In this document: positions 1-6,894 of the stretch, piece by piece | Position numbering within the stretch: the stretch's first letter is position 1 | Layout of the letters: each line of letters opens with the position of its first letter | Assembly: GCA_046727175.1 (NCBI GenBank) | Contig: JBKPCD010000114.1 | Coordinates: forward strand, 1 to 27,329 | Length of the DNA: 27,329 nucleotides | Direction of reading: 5' to 3' | Origin: JBKPCD01 sp046727175 | Lineage (GTDB): Bacteria; Acidobacteriota; Vicinamibacteria; Vicinamibacterales; 2-12-FULL-66-21 | Notes under the pieces: generated by a model | What the model saw: only the letters and a program-made list of their open reading frames with translations | What the model was told of the DNA's origin: nothing | The model's database searches: none | Position numbers and translations under genes: made by a program

Positions 1-2
1 CC

Positions 3-1181
3 CACGAGCTCCGAAACCCGCTTGCCCCGATCCTCGTGTCGATCGAGCTCTTGCGTCGAGCAAAGCGCGTCGAGGGATCACGTGAGGAGCGCCGGCAGGG
101 CCGGGCTGCTGGATCGGCGGCGGCGAGCCACGACCTGCCCCGCCGCAGCGACCACGCGTTGGACGTGCTGCGGCGGCAGGTCGGTCAAATGGCCAGGCTC
201 GTCGACGACCTGCTCGACGCCGGTCGCATCAGTCGAGGCAAGATCGATCTTCACCGAGAGCGGGTCGAGTTATCGTCCGTCGTCTATCACGTCCTGGAAG
301 CCGTCCGCCCGATCTCCGAAAGTCGGAACCAGGAATTGACCGTCTCGTTGCCCAGCGAGCCCGTGTACCTGGATGGCGACGCGACCCGGCTCGCTCAGAT
401 CGTGGGAAATCTCTTGAACAACGCCAGTAAGTTCACCGACCCGCGCGGTCATATCTGGCTCACCGTGGAGGTCGGCGAGGAATCCTCGACGGACGGACCT
501 CGAGGCGCCTCGCATCGATTCGTTCCCCATGTCCTCATACGCGTGCGCGATACCGGCATCGGCATCGCCGCCAATCAGCTGGACCACGTATTCGACATGT
601 TCGCGCAGGTCGATACGTCGCTGGAGCGCTCGCTGAGCGGGCTCGGCATCGGTCTGACGCTCGTGAAGACGCTGACCGAGATGCACGGCGGAACCGTGGA
701 AGTCCGCAGCCAGGGTCTTGGTCAGGGAAGCGAGTTCGTGGTGCGCTTGCCGATTGCGGAACCAACGAGAAGCCCGGCGGTGCGACCCGCGCCGACCGAA
801 TCGGCGTCGGCAGCGCCGCTACGAATTCTGATCGTCGACGACAATCGAGACTCGGCCGACATGCTGGCCACGTTGCTCAAGTTCACCGGGCACGAGACAC
901 ATACCGTCCATAATGGCCTGGCGGCAGTGGAAGCCGCGACCGCACTTCATCCCGACGTCATCCTGATGGATATCGGTCTGCCAGGACTCAACGGCTACGA
1001 GGCGGCTCGGAAAATCCGCGAACAGCAAAGCCAGACGCGCGGTCCGCTCGTGGTGGCCTTGACCGGATGGGGGCAAGACGAGGATCGCCGCCGGTCCGAG
1101 GAAGCGGGGTTCGACGCCCATTTGGTCAAGCCAGTGGACGACGTCGTCCTCGGCAAGCTGCTGGCCGACCTCCGCGCTTAG
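3..1181 (+). CDS. Hybrid sensor histidine kinase/response regulator, 5' end outside window
   Basis: Two-component hybrid kinase: it autophosphorylates on His and passes phosphate to a C-terminal receiver. The frame is open from the window edge. The first readable codons give the H-box HELRNPLAPILVS, so the phospho-accepting His is encoded at 3-5 and the sensor region is lost upstream. Then come the second dimerisation helix (RQVGQMARLVDDLLDAGRIS), the HATPase domain with N-box NLLNNASKFT, G1 DTGIGI and G2 GLGIGLTLV, and a receiver domain starting near base 830 (ILIVDDNRDSAD). The receiver's phospho-acceptor Asp lies in LMDIGLPG (codon 969-971), with the conserved Lys in LVKPVD near the end. 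No DNA-binding output domain follows the receiver. The internal ATG at 36 is not a real start because the H-box lies before it. Confidence 0.93.
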   Translation, partial: HELRNPLAPILVSIELLRRAKRVEGSREERRQGRAAGSAAASHDLPRRSDHALDVLRRQVGQMARLVDDLLDAGRISRGKIDLHRERVELSSVVYHVLEAVRPISESRNQELTVSLPSEPVYLDGDATRLAQIVGNLLNNASKFTDPRGHIWLTVEVGEESSTDGPRGASHRFVPHVLIRVRDTGIGIAANQLDHVFDMFAQVDTSLERSLSGLGIGLTLVKTLTEMHGGTVEVRSQGLGQGSEFVVRLPIAEPTRSPAVRPAPTESASAAPLRILIVDDNRDSADMLATLLKFTGHETHTVHNGLAAVEAATALHPDVILMDIGLPGLNGYEAARKIREQQSQTRGPLVVALTGWGQDEDRRRSEEAGFDAHLVKPVDDVVLGKLLADLRA

Positions 1182-1256
1182 GGCCGCGGGGTCTGGAAGC
1201 GCTTTCTTCAGCAAATTGACGCGACGAAGTCGCTTTGAAGCGAGGAGGTTCGCTGC

Positions 1257-1949
1257 GTGACCGCACGGCTCGATTTCGCCACCACACTCTTCGATGTCGA
1301 CGGCACTCTCCTCGACAGCAATGGGACGCACGCGGACACCTGGACCGAGGCGCTGCGTGAGCACGGCATCGCCATCGACGCCGTATCGATTCGTCCCCTG
1401 ATTGGAATGGGCGGGGACAAACTCCTTCTCGCAGCCGCGAACATCGACGAAGCGTCCGAGCTCGGGCGGAGCATCACTCGGAGGAAGAAAGAACTCTTCG
1501 CGCAGCGTCTTCCCAATCTGCATCCTACCCACGGTGCCCGTTCACTGGTGCAGTTTCTGCTGCAGTTGAATGTCGGACTGGTCATCGCAACATCCGCCGA
1601 TGATCGTGAGATGAACGACTTGTTGAAACGTGCCGGTGTCGACGATCTCATCCCCAGAAGAACGTCCAAGGACGACGCGGAGGAATCGAAGCCAGACCCG
1701 GACATCGTGCAGGGAGCAATGAAACGCTTACATGCGCGGCCTCAAACGACCATCATGATCGGCGACACGCCCTACGACATCGAGGCAGCACTCCGCGCGG
1801 GTATTCGGACGGTTGCCTTACGGTGCGGGGGGTACTGGTCAGACGCCGACCTTGTAGGCGCCGTTGACATTTTCGATGATCCGGCCGCGTTTCTCGAGCA
1901 CCTTCGCCATCGTACGCAGCAACAGCCCGATTCGCCGATTCAGCTTTAG
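1257..1949 (+). CDS. HAD-superfamily hydrolase (phosphatase)
   Basis: Predicted cytosolic phosphatase of the haloacid dehalogenase superfamily, 230 aa. Motif I is FDVDGTLLDS with nucleophile D13 and acid/base D15. Motif II is the TSAD segment, motif III the Lys of ESKPDPD, and motif IV GDTPYDIEAA. A helical cap lies between motifs I and II, as in phosphoglycolate phosphatase and beta-phosphoglucomutase relatives. The substrate cannot be read from sequence. The start is GTG at 1257, supported by GAGGAGG at 1242-1248. It lies 75 bases after the kinase gene on the same strand, so the two may be co-transcribed, though nothing else links them. Confidence 0.9.
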   Translation: MTARLDFATTLFDVDGTLLDSNGTHADTWTEALREHGIAIDAVSIRPLIGMGGDKLLLAAANIDEASELGRSITRRKKELFAQRLPNLHPTHGARSLVQFLLQLNVGLVIATSADDREMNDLLKRAGVDDLIPRRTSKDDAEESKPDPDIVQGAMKRLHARPQTTIMIGDTPYDIEAALRAGIRTVALRCGGYWSDADLVGAVDIFDDPAAFLEHLRHRTQQQPDSPIQL

Positions 1950-1967
1950 ATTACTGTAGGCGAGAGG

Positions 1968-2164
1968 ATTCCACGGGCGCAGATGTGTCTGACGAGGGCA
2001 CACCTGCCTGTGCGTCTTTTTGCTTGTTGTGCGACGGCGGGGGTGATGCTCCTCCAGCGTCTCCATCGCCGCCTGCAGTCGGCGCCGGTGGATGTTCAGA
2101 TAACGGCTCGTAGTCATCAGGTTCGTGTGCCCGAGGATTTTGCTCACCACAGTGACCGCCCCCA
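1968..2164 (-). pseudogene. C-terminal remnant of a tyrosine recombinase/integrase
   Basis: On the minus strand this segment reads VVSKILGHTNLMTTSRYLNI followed by a helical tail ending in METLEEH. This is the LGH...(T/S)xxYLN end of phage-type tyrosine recombinases, with the catalytic His of LGHT and the nucleophilic Tyr encoded at 2100-2102. The catalytic Arg and Lys region and everything N-terminal are missing; similarity starts abruptly at about 2164. The frame stays open without a convincing stop, running towards the HAD gene. I see no tRNA or direct repeats that would mark an att site. It is most likely debris of a lost mobile element. The rest of 1950-2314 holds only short GC-rich hairpins (for example GGGCTTTCAAGCCC near 2239). 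Confidence 0.7.
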
Positions 2165-2314
2165 CGCCCCGGCTCCAGGGAATTGTCCCTTTTGAACCAG
2201 AGATCGCTTGAGATGGGTCTGACCGTTTGCAGGGCCGGGCTTTCAAGCCCCGCCCACGCGGCGGTCCACCGCGCCGCGCGCTGCCGATTGCGGTGGCGTC
2301 CGTTCTCGCGATGA

Positions 2315-2917
2315 CTACCGCTTGGCCGCGAACTCCAAGTCGCGCTGAAGCTGGTCTCGCGTCCGATTGATTGTGTACCCCCAGCTCAGGAGTCCCGTTG
2401 GGACTTCGTTCCATCTGGCAGTGCGGTCGAAGAGGATGTAGGTATCCCACATCGCATCGACGCGCTGAGGGAACCTGCCGTCACCACCGCGTGACGGCTG
2501 CAGGGTGCGCAGGTTCTCCATGAACCAGCGGCCCGCCGCCTTTGGTTCGTCCCACCGGTGTTCCACGCGACGATCCGTCAGCAGGTCCGACGGCCACTCG
2601 GATTCGGCGTCTCCGGGATACATCCGGAACCACACGGCAAACACGCGAACGTCAGCTTTCGGACGGCTCGCGAGCAGATCGTTTTGCGCCCACCGGGCGC
2701 CTGAAACACATGCCGGTCATGTGGGCGATAGGAGGAAGATCAATCGTGGATGGCCGGCGCCGGCATTGAACCATTTCCTGAGCTCGTCGATGCCTTGCAG
2801 CCGCCGAAGGGTCGGGGCCTGCGCTCCCTGCGGGCTCGTCCCGAGGAGCACGCCAACCGCAATCAGCATGCAGATCGCCTGGAGCTTCGTGCTGATCCGC
2901 ATTCCGATCGTCCTCAT
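2315..2917 (-). CDS. Secreted thioredoxin-like selenoprotein with UPAC motif (UGA read as Sec)
   Basis: Predicted exported thioredoxin-fold redox protein of 200 aa. An N-terminal signal peptide (MRTIGMRISTKLQAICMLIA..., likely cleaved after GAQA, residue 34) leads into a first beta strand RLIFLLSPT. The next codon is UGA (plus-strand bases 2717-2719) and the frame continues without a break as PACVSGARWAQNDLL...VRVFAVWFRMYPGD. This gives U67-P-A-C70 exactly where thioredoxins have CxxC, directly after a strand and before a helix. A SECIS-like hairpin follows the UGA. Read conventionally, the gene would be a 66-aa fragment plus a 109-aa fragment, and neither would be a complete thioredoxin fold. 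ATG 2917 is preceded by GGGGAAG; ATG 2902 is an alternative. The gene ends with TAG. From memory, relatives with Cys in this position exist. Partner and substrate are unknown. Confidence 0.85.
2686..2700 (-). promoter_or_regulatory. Predicted bacterial SECIS hairpin of the thioredoxin-like gene
   Basis: In the mRNA a perfect six-base-pair stem, GCGCCC pairing with GGGCGC, encloses the loop GGU (or loop CGGUG if the last pair opens). The loop begins 22 nucleotides after the UGA. SelB-type SECIS elements have a short stem-loop just downstream of the UGA with G and U in the apical loop. Spacing and loop closely resemble E. coli fdhF, where GGU also lies about 20 nucleotides after the UGA. Confidence 0.75.
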
Positions 2918-2980
2918 CAGCTTCCCCGGCAGGCTGTTCGCTCTCTTACTTCCAGCCGATCGTCCCTGGCCTGAATCGTC

Positions 2981-2986
2981 AGTATA
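2981..2986 (-). promoter_or_regulatory. Possible -10 box (TATACT) for the thioredoxin-like selenoprotein
   Basis: TATACT on the minus strand lies about 64 bases upstream of the ATG at 2917. No good -35 hexamer is visible at 16-18 bases, so this is only a candidate. A small palindrome (GCAGG-N4-CCTGC, 2994-3007) lies just upstream of it, between this gene and the transporter gene. Confidence 0.3.
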
Positions 2987-3028
2987 TCGTCCGGCAGGAG
3001 TCCCTGCGATTCCGGCCGGACGCTGACT

Positions 3029-4480
3029 TCAGTGGCCGATGCCAATGAGCGGCCAGTACAACGGCACGAGCAGGAGCAGGATCATCGCTGTCACGATCGA
3101 TAGAAGGGCGCCGACCTTCAGCATGTCGCGATTGGTGAAGTATCCGTACGAGTAGCCCACCACCAGCACCGCGGATTCGTAGATGAACACCTTCGGGCCG
3201 GCGCCGAACGTCCAGATCATGCCGAGCGTCAACGGATTGATGCCGTGCTCCCGCGCGAAGGTCATGAGGATCGGCAGCGACGTGGACAGCATGGCGATCT
3301 CGTTGCCGATCAGGATGTGGTACACGAATGCGGACCAATAGAGCACCTGCGTGGACACCCAGGTGCCCGTGATGTGCGGCTTCATCCATTCGAACAGCGC
3401 ACCCGTGATCACATCGAGCGCCTTGGTCTGCACGAGCACCGCGCTGAGGCTCACCGCCGCAGCCACGAAGAAGATCGGCAGAAAATTGATTGTCCTGACA
3501 TCCTTCGTGTCTAGCACTCCGATGCGGGGCAGAATCGCCACGAGTCCGATCCCGAGCCCGATCATGGGGGCAGGAATGTGGTGCAGAAAGTCCGTCATCC
3601 ACAGGCCGATCGCGACGAGCATCAGAACGGCCGCCTTGATTTCCAGGGCGGACCACGGGCCCATCTGCTGACGCGCTGCCTTCAGAAAACCCTCTCCGCC
3701 CGGCAGGCTCGCCGTTTCGGGTGGGTACAGCCACAGGGCAAGTCGCCACGCGATGATCATCACGAGGATGTCGCACGGAAGGTACGCGAGGAACCACTGG
3801 CTCCACAACACGTCGACCTGACCGAACTTCTCGATCGCGCCGCGTGCGGTGATCGACGCCGCGCCTGCGATCAGCATCTTGTCGAAGATGGTGGCCTGGT
3901 AGACGAGGATGATGAACATTCCTCTGGCGATGTTGCTGCGCTTCTCGACACCGAACGCTTCGACGAGGCCCATCGCAATGGCCGCCATAATCACGACCCG
4001 CGCGATGCCAGAGGGCACCATCGCGGTCAGCAGGAAGTTCGAGACGATCAGGCCGAGCAGGAGCCGCGGATAGCTGTGGCCGATGCTGCCCATCACCACG
4101 TAGGCCAGACGGCGCGCGAGCCCGGACTTGCTTCCCATCAAGCCGAAACAGATCGCTCCGAACAGGAACCACGCGGAAGTGTCGGCGAAACCCGAGAACG
4201 CCGTCTCGAACCTCGCGACCCCGAACATCCAGAACAGGAAGCATCCGAGGATGCCGGCCACGCCATGATCGAGGACCTGGGTCATCCACATCGCGATCAT
4301 GAACATCCCGATCGCGAGCGCGCTGTGCGCGCGTTCCTCGATCCCGAGCGGAAGCAGCCGGAAAGCGATGCAGCCCGCCGCGAGCAGCGCGAGCACCACC
4401 AGATTCCTGGAATCGGGCGAGAAGCCAGTGGAGGCGTCGGCCTCGCGGCCGGCGACGGCCGCTTGCGCAGATGTCGTCAT
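3029..4480 (-). CDS. DASS/SLC13-type anion symporter (divalent anion:Na+ family)
   Basis: Polytopic inner-membrane transporter of 483 aa from ATG 4480, with about 11-13 hydrophobic segments over its full length. Hairpin-like motifs fit the divalent anion:sodium symporter / ion transporter superfamily. The first half carries IVSNFLLTAMVPSG, corresponding to the SNT-type substrate loop, and the second half carries IGNEIAMLSTSLPI. These loops are divergent, so the substrate (dicarboxylate, sulfate or other anion) cannot be named. A TTG at 4525 would add 15 residues but has no ribosome-binding site; ATG 4480 also lacks a strong one. It follows the M29-like lipoprotein gene on the same strand, 184 bases away across a strong hairpin, and could take up products of that protein. 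Confidence 0.8.
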   Translation of the reverse strand: MTTSAQAAVAGREADASTGFSPDSRNLVVLALLAAGCIAFRLLPLGIEERAHSALAIGMFMIAMWMTQVLDHGVAGILGCFLFWMFGVARFETAFSGFADTSAWFLFGAICFGLMGSKSGLARRLAYVVMGSIGHSYPRLLLGLIVSNFLLTAMVPSGIARVVIMAAIAMGLVEAFGVEKRSNIARGMFIILVYQATIFDKMLIAGAASITARGAIEKFGQVDVLWSQWFLAYLPCDILVMIIAWRLALWLYPPETASLPGGEGFLKAARQQMGPWSALEIKAAVLMLVAIGLWMTDFLHHIPAPMIGLGIGLVAILPRIGVLDTKDVRTINFLPIFFVAAAVSLSAVLVQTKALDVITGALFEWMKPHITGTWVSTQVLYWSAFVYHILIGNEIAMLSTSLPILMTFAREHGINPLTLGMIWTFGAGPKVFIYESAVLVVGYSYGYFTNRDMLKVGALLSIVTAMILLLLVPLYWPLIGIGH

Positions 4481-4528
4481 GGATGAGAGAAGACAGCTTG
4501 GCTCTCGTCGTCGAGTGCCTCGCAAGCA

Positions 4529-4553
4529 GCCCGACCGGTCGCAGCGGTCGGGC
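4529..4553 (-). terminator. Strong hairpin between lipoprotein and transporter genes
   Basis: A perfect nine-base-pair inverted repeat, GCCCGACCG and CGGTCGGGC, is separated by seven bases. It lies between the stop of the lipoprotein gene (4665) and the transporter start (4480). There is no T-run after either arm, so it may act as a weak terminator, attenuator or mRNA-stabilising structure rather than a classical intrinsic terminator. Confidence 0.45.
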
Positions 4554-4593
4554 CGATCATCGCTGGCAGGATACTGAAAAACGAGACCTCGCT

Positions 4594-4622
4594 CGAGAAC
4601 CGAGAACGGAAGAACCCGAGAG
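4594..4622. repeat. GAACCGAGAAC-type degenerate repeat, copy A (single arm)
   Basis: The stretch reads CGAGAACCGAGAACGG followed by AAGAACCCGAGAG. It is the complement of the GGTTCTCGGTTC pattern found in three larger intergenic elements (near 10.8, 16.6 and 19.8 kb). It lies in the gap between the lipoprotein and transporter genes. Confidence 0.5.
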
Positions 4623-4664
4623 CCTCACTGGCCGGCATTCCTGAGCGGCCTCCTGGCAGTCCGG

Positions 4665-6581
4665 TTATTGTCCGCCGCCTTTGGCGGTGGAGGGCGCCGG
4701 GGCCGGGGCGGTACCGTTGAACGTAATGCGCGATCCAGCCCCGGGGAAGTAGTGATCGTACGTGCCGTTGATCGCGCGGTTCATCAGCCCGATCGAGTAC
4801 TTTCCAGGGTTCGGCGCGTAATCCTTCAGGTAGTCGCCCGGAGCATTGATGCCGGGCACTTCTGGAATCCAGTCCTCCGTGAGCAGGTAGTTCGGATCGC
4901 CATATCGCGAGGCCAACGCTCGCACCTCAGGATTGTCGAGACTCGTCATGTGTCCCTTGTCGAGCACGTTCACCCACTTGTTGGCGTTCCGGAGCCGGAC
5001 CTTGTAAGTCGTGAAATAGGTGTGCGTGTGCCAGCCGTGGTCGAAAGCGACGTTGTGTTCCTCGGTGAACTCCCGCCACTTCTTCGACTCCGTCGGTGCA
5101 TCCGGATCGTGCCAGAGGCGGATACCCAGGCCCCAGTGAATGACGCCGCTGCGAATGCGCTCGTTGCTCGTATTGCCCGTCGCCGCGATCGGGAGAGGAT
5201 GCCGGAAGCCTTTCGGATGCGAGCCGAACGCGATCTCGTAGAGGTACCAATACCCCGGCTCGTTGTGGTACGGGAACGTCAGCTCCTGAAGCCCCGGATA
5301 GTGCAGGAAGAGCTTCAAGGCTTCGCCCTGCGGGCCTCCTCCCTTCACGTCTACGATGAAGCCGTTCTTGAAGTACACCTCCCAGCGGGGAAAGAAGCCG
5401 CCATGCCCCTGCGTGCCGGCCAGCACGCCCTCGATCCGCGCAATGGGCTCGCGAGGCAGCCATTTCTGCTGGAACGCGGGATAGTTCACGAATGAGTAGC
5501 CGAATCTGCCGGTCGCCTGGTTGGGGAACATGTAGAGGTGACCGCGCTGATAGGCACCGGCTGCCCAGCGCTGCGCCATTTCGTCGGTGATGTCCGCGTG
5601 GAGATTCATGCCTTCGGGATCCGTCATCTCCACCCGATCGACGTAGACCAGCGGCTCGAGCAGCTGCTCTTCGGCGAGCTGCCACACGTCCCCGGGATAC
5701 GTGGACATCTGGCTCTGCAGGTTATAGACGTTATCGGTGATGAACGTTCCGAGGAATTTGTCCTGCATGGGGTAGAGTTGACGGCGCAATCCGGTGCTGC
5801 CGCCGGCCCCCCAGAACACTCCACGCACTTCCGGGTGCTTCGTCAGGAACGCCTTGATGGCCTCGCCTGTTGCGTTCCGCCCGCGGTAGTCCCCCGTCCC
5901 TGCCGGCTGTGCGCCGGTGTCGGCGTCCTCCGCGCCTTCGCCGCGCGGCCTCTGTCGCTGTCCGGCCGCCGGTGCGGGCTCTGTGCCGGTCTCGCCCGGG
6001 AAGAGTTCCGCGTACAACTGAGAATTCTGTTTCTTCAGCCACGCCTTCGGCTGACTCGGGTCGGGGAACTGCCCCGTGATCCAAGAGGACGCCTGGTAGA
6101 TGCCGGCCTGCTCGACGTTCTGGCCCTTGGTGCGCTGCTGACGCTGAGCAGCCGCCTGCTCCTTCGTCTGACCGATCATCTCGTAGACGTACTTGATGTG
6201 CGGGGTCACCTTCCGCTCGACGAGCGCACGTTTGATCGCCTCGATCACCATCGGATCGGAGTCATTCGAGGCGACGATCAGGACCGAGTCCCCCGCCGCC
6301 AGAATGCCCATCCCCTTGCCCTGCAGCCCCGACTGGTTACGGACCAGGGCGCGCGCGGCTGGCATCAGGTCGTCGACGGAATTCGGCTTCTTGAAGTACG
6401 ACGGCCACCGCGGTTCAGGGTATTTCTCTCCTCCCGCCCCCACGCGCGTCGCTGCTGTCGCCGAACCGGATCCGGCCGTCCCCGCGGTATCGGCTGCCGG
6501 ACTCGTGGCTTTGCGGCACGCGCCTGTGACCACGGCCACGCTACAAAGAGCCGACAGCCACGCAATCCTCGAAGCATTCAT
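4665..6581 (-). CDS. Secreted lipoprotein resembling M29 aminopeptidases
   Basis: Exported protein of 638 aa. A signal peptide ends in a lipobox-like AVVTGAC-RK (Cys at about residue 22), so it is probably membrane-anchored, followed by a Ser/Thr/Ala/Gly-rich linker. The body has features of the M29 metallopeptidase / dihydroxypyridine-dioxygenase-like fold: VEMTDPEGMNL (compare the family's TDPxGTDL), a G...FKNGFIVDVKGGG segment, YEIAFGSHPKGF (compare ELGIGTNP) and SGVIHWGLG (compare GTVHIALG). His-rich DHGWHTHTYF lies near the C terminus. Metal ligands cannot be assigned with confidence, so catalytic activity is inference. ATG 6581 has GAGGAG seven bases upstream and a good promoter. An Arg/Ala/Pro-rich insertion (around GQRQRPRGEG) interrupts the N-terminal half. 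A decayed relative of its C terminus lies at 16195-16315. Confidence 0.6.
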   Translation of the reverse strand: MNASRIAWLSALCSVAVVTGACRKATSPAADTAGTAGSGSATAATRVGAGGEKYPEPRWPSYFKKPNSVDDLMPAARALVRNQSGLQGKGMGILAAGDSVLIVASNDSDPMVIEAIKRALVERKVTPHIKYVYEMIGQTKEQAAAQRQQRTKGQNVEQAGIYQASSWITGQFPDPSQPKAWLKKQNSQLYAELFPGETGTEPAPAAGQRQRPRGEGAEDADTGAQPAGTGDYRGRNATGEAIKAFLTKHPEVRGVFWGAGGSTGLRRQLYPMQDKFLGTFITDNVYNLQSQMSTYPGDVWQLAEEQLLEPLVYVDRVEMTDPEGMNLHADITDEMAQRWAAGAYQRGHLYMFPNQATGRFGYSFVNYPAFQQKWLPREPIARIEGVLAGTQGHGGFFPRWEVYFKNGFIVDVKGGGPQGEALKLFLHYPGLQELTFPYHNEPGYWYLYEIAFGSHPKGFRHPLPIAATGNTSNERIRSGVIHWGLGIRLWHDPDAPTESKKWREFTEEHNVAFDHGWHTHTYFTTYKVRLRNANKWVNVLDKGHMTSLDNPEVRALASRYGDPNYLLTEDWIPEVPGINAPGDYLKDYAPNPGKYSIGLMNRAINGTYDHYFPGAGSRITFNGTAPAPAPSTAKGGGQ

Positions 6582-6610
6582 ATGACAGCTCCTCAGCGAT
6601 CCGTCCGGTT

Positions 6611-6625
6611 AAAGGTCTAACCTTT
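6611..6625. promoter_or_regulatory. Palindromic operator candidate AAAGGT-CTA-ACCTTT
   Basis: A perfect 6+6 palindrome with a three-base spacer lies just downstream of the predicted transcription start of the lipoprotein gene, where a bound repressor would block transcription. The GGT-N3-ACC core resembles operators of FadR/LldR-type GntR regulators. Similar sites lie at 6750, 16488 and 20058. Confidence 0.5.
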
Positions 6626-6635
6626 TGTCCGCGAC

Positions 6636-6664
6636 ATGTAACACCAACAGGTGTGTCGGGTCAA
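6636..6664 (-). promoter_or_regulatory. Sigma-70-like promoter of the M29-like lipoprotein gene
   Basis: On the minus strand TTGACC (6659-6664) is followed after exactly 17 bases by TTACAT (6636-6641). The start site would fall near 6629, giving a leader of about 48 bases to ATG 6581. The palindrome at 6611-6625 overlaps the beginning of this leader. Confidence 0.6.
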
Positions 6665-6749
6665 CTCCGTTTGCGCGCCCGTACCGGCCCAGCTGAGCGT
6701 CGGCCACGCGCCCGAATCGACTGGAAGCCGGAGACCTGGTCGGGATTCA

Positions 6750-6764
6750 AATGGTATGACCTTT
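6750..6764. promoter_or_regulatory. Operator candidate AATGGT-ATG-ACCTTT upstream of TonB receptor 1
   Basis: It has the same GGT-N3-ACC core with AT-rich flanks as the site at 6611-6625, in the divergent region between the lipoprotein and receptor genes. It lies about 145 bases before the receptor start. A TATACA (6775-6780) follows and might be a -10 box, but no -35 is convincing. Confidence 0.4.
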
Positions 6765-6894
6765 CGGAATGTGATATACAGCTGCGGCGCACGGCGGCTT
6801 TACTGAAGGATGTCGAGAATCAGCATTCTCCGGCGCTGCGAGCCCGCCACACACGTGAAACTCGAACGGCAACACGGTGATGAGGATCACGACG

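Noticed and set aside
1220..1235. GCGAC-GAA-GTCGC hairpin followed by TTT as a terminator of the kinase gene
   Set aside because: The stem is only five pairs and the T-run too short; it also lies close to the next gene's ribosome-binding site.
2214..2226. GGGTCTGACCG as a further GGT-N3-ACC operator
   Set aside because: The core fits but the A/T flanks seen in the other sites are missing and no gene start lies close downstream.
2717..2719. Simple nonsense mutation making the thioredoxin-like gene a pseudogene
   Set aside because: The codon sits exactly at the catalytic Cys position, no other damage is seen in the frame, and a hairpin with GGU loop follows at SECIS distance. It remains the main alternative.
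5538..6620. 360-residue plus-strand open frame
   Set aside because: Complement of the lipoprotein gene, low complexity, no ribosome-binding site.
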